From positions 1-5,474 of the forward strand of contig JACCYS010000146.1 in NCBI GenBank assembly GCA_013696365.1: a stretch of DNA of 5,474 nucleotides, given 5' to 3'. Below the pieces are notes generated by a model. The model did not search any database. It was not told where the DNA came from and was given only the letters and a program-made list of their open reading frames with translations. This stretch comes from Nocardioidaceae bacterium (GTDB lineage: Bacteria; Actinomycetota; Actinomycetes; Propionibacteriales; Nocardioidaceae). Of the stretch, positions 4,549-5,474 are shown in pieces. Position 1 is the first letter of the stretch. The number at the start of each line of letters is the position of its first letter. The position numbers and the translations under genes are program-made.

Positions 4549-5474
4549 CTAGGCACCGTCGTTCGTTTCGGTTGCGCCGCGCAGCGGCGGTGCAGGTTCA
4601 GGGTCGTCCTGGGATGACTGGGCGGTGGCTGCGAGGGAGCGCGGTGTGACAGGCGGCGTCTCGACCGGCTCCCGCATTCGTGGCGGCGATGCCGACCACA
4701 CCTTGAGATGTTGCAGAACGTCGGCGTAGAAGGTGTCCACCGCGGTTAGGAGGGAGTCGATGAAGGCGCCGCGGCCGCGGCCGCGCTTGGTGCCCATGGG
4801 TGTTGTCATGGCCACCCGGAAGGTACGCAACTCCTTCTTGGGGTCAGCGATGAGACGCCCCGGGGTCTGCCGTACTTCGGACAGCAGCTCAGCGGCACCC
4901 GGCCCTCGCTGGTAGGCGGCCGATGCCTCGACTCTCAGCGTGTCCGGTGCCTGCCGCAGCTGTTTGAGTAGCCAGTTCACCCTTGTGGCCGGACGTCCTT
5001 CCTTGGGTGCGTCAAGGTCGACATGGCACGTGATCTGGCCAGCCCGCATATCGACGCACACGCGCATGGGTCCGACTGTGGCCGGGATGAAGATGCCGCC
5101 CTCGAGCACCCCGTCAGAGATGAGCGAGCCGATAAGCGACTGCTGCCGACGTGCCGGGTCGGATGTTTCGGTGCGAGTCAGAGCAGGGATGACGTCGGTG
5201 CCGAGTTGGCGGCCGAGACGCAGACCGGCATAGCGCAGCAAAGCATCGAACCGCGACGCCAACTGGGCCGCGCCCTTATCCGTAGTCCGCAGAGTGCCCG
5301 CACGCACTGCCTCGCGAACAGGCACCCAGGAGGCGCCCATGTCGTCTAACTCCAGCGCACCAGAGCGCGGGTGCTCTAGGTAACGGATGAGCTCACCGAG
5401 AATCCAGGCTTGGTCCGGATCGGCGACACCGCGGTGCTCCTTCTGCATCACCGCTTCGGTCAGCACCTTGCTCC
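4549..5474 (-). CDS. Uncharacterised protein, probably partial (5' end at or beyond window edge)
   Basis: I do not recognise a named family. The frame is open to the window edge. A GTG at 5464-5466, with GGAG (complement of 5471-5474) 4 bases before it, would give 305 residues; a start outside the window is equally possible because the first visible residues read like the inside of a domain. Numbering from that GTG, residues about 15-90 are helical, with DPDQAWILGELIRYLEH and DDMGASWVPVREAV. Residues about 110-160 look like beta strands (GGIFIPATVGPMRVCVDMRA). Then come TRVNWLLKQLRQAP (161-174), a likely loop PMGTKRGRGRGAF (223-235) rich in Lys and Arg, and a helix DSLLTAVDTFYADVLQHLKVW (237-257). 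The last 45 residues are Pro-, Ser- and Thr-rich and probably disordered. No signal peptide, membrane helix or clear catalytic motif is seen. Codon use is less extreme in G/C at third positions than in the operon, a hint of a different origin. Confidence 0.85.
   Translation of the reverse strand, partial: SKVLTEAVMQKEHRGVADPDQAWILGELIRYLEHPRSGALELDDMGASWVPVREAVRAGTLRTTDKGAAQLASRFDALLRYAGLRLGRQLGTDVIPALTRTETSDPARRQQSLIGSLISDGVLEGGIFIPATVGPMRVCVDMRAGQITCHVDLDAPKEGRPATRVNWLLKQLRQAPDTLRVEASAAYQRGPGAAELLSEVRQTPGRLIADPKKELRTFRVAMTTPMGTKRGRGRGAFIDSLLTAVDTFYADVLQHLKVWSASPPRMREPVETPPVTPRSLAATAQSSQDDPEPAPPLRGATETNDGA

Noticed and set aside
4368..4556. 62-codon minus-strand frame ending in KAPRKRT
   Set aside because: The basic tail resembles the end of a DNA-binding protein, but there is no ribosome binding site, no domain and a Trp/Pro/Arg-rich body. 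It could be a decayed remnant, but support is too weak.
4390..4617. 75-codon plus-strand frame rich in Cys, Gly and Arg
   Set aside because: It has no good start signal, overlaps the 3' end of the minus-strand gene and has shadow-like composition.
1..5474. CRISPR array, tRNA, rRNA or insertion sequence
   Set aside because: Reading both strands showed no regularly spaced repeats, no cloverleaf-like segment and no transposase-like protein.

Overview
The window is GC-rich, with G/C strongly favoured at third codon positions, frequent GTG starts and genes that overlap by 4 bases. This suggests an actinobacterium. That is an inference from composition and gene content; there is no rRNA or other direct taxonomic marker. 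The core (about 1-3731) looks like one side of an uptake [NiFe]-hydrogenase locus of the actinobacterial high-affinity kind (group 1h).

Layout. Bases 1-1242, minus strand, carry the 5' 414 codons of a [NiFe]-hydrogenase small subunit; its C-terminus lies outside the window, and the large subunit is expected beyond it. A 112-base divergent intergenic region (1243-1354) holds a perfect inverted repeat that overlaps a CRP-like half-site pair. From 1355 to 3731, plus strand, six genes run as a chain in which each start codon overlaps the previous stop (ATGA, ATGA, GTGA, GTGA, GTGA). They are three small single-span membrane proteins, a winged-helix-like protein with a Cys/His-rich tail, a PadR-family regulator, and a CooC-type P-loop ATPase with a C-x-C metal motif. 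A separately expressed four-helix membrane protein follows (3790-4284). A convergent intergenic region with two hairpins (4285-4548) separates it from an uncharacterised minus-strand gene that runs off the right edge (4549-5474). That gene appears less GC-biased than the rest and may not belong to the hydrogenase locus.

How the parts may work together (inference). The hydrogenase oxidises H2, and the small subunit relays electrons through three Fe-S clusters. No Tat signal is visible on it, so it is probably cytoplasmic. The three small membrane proteins could tether it to the membrane or couple it to the respiratory chain. The CooC-like ATPase could deliver or insert nickel; no CO dehydrogenase gene is visible here. 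The PadR protein and the Cys-tailed winged-helix protein could sense a signal such as metal, redox state or oxygen and control the divergent promoters. The most interesting part is this tightly coupled six-gene module of largely undescribed proteins beside the hydrogenase.
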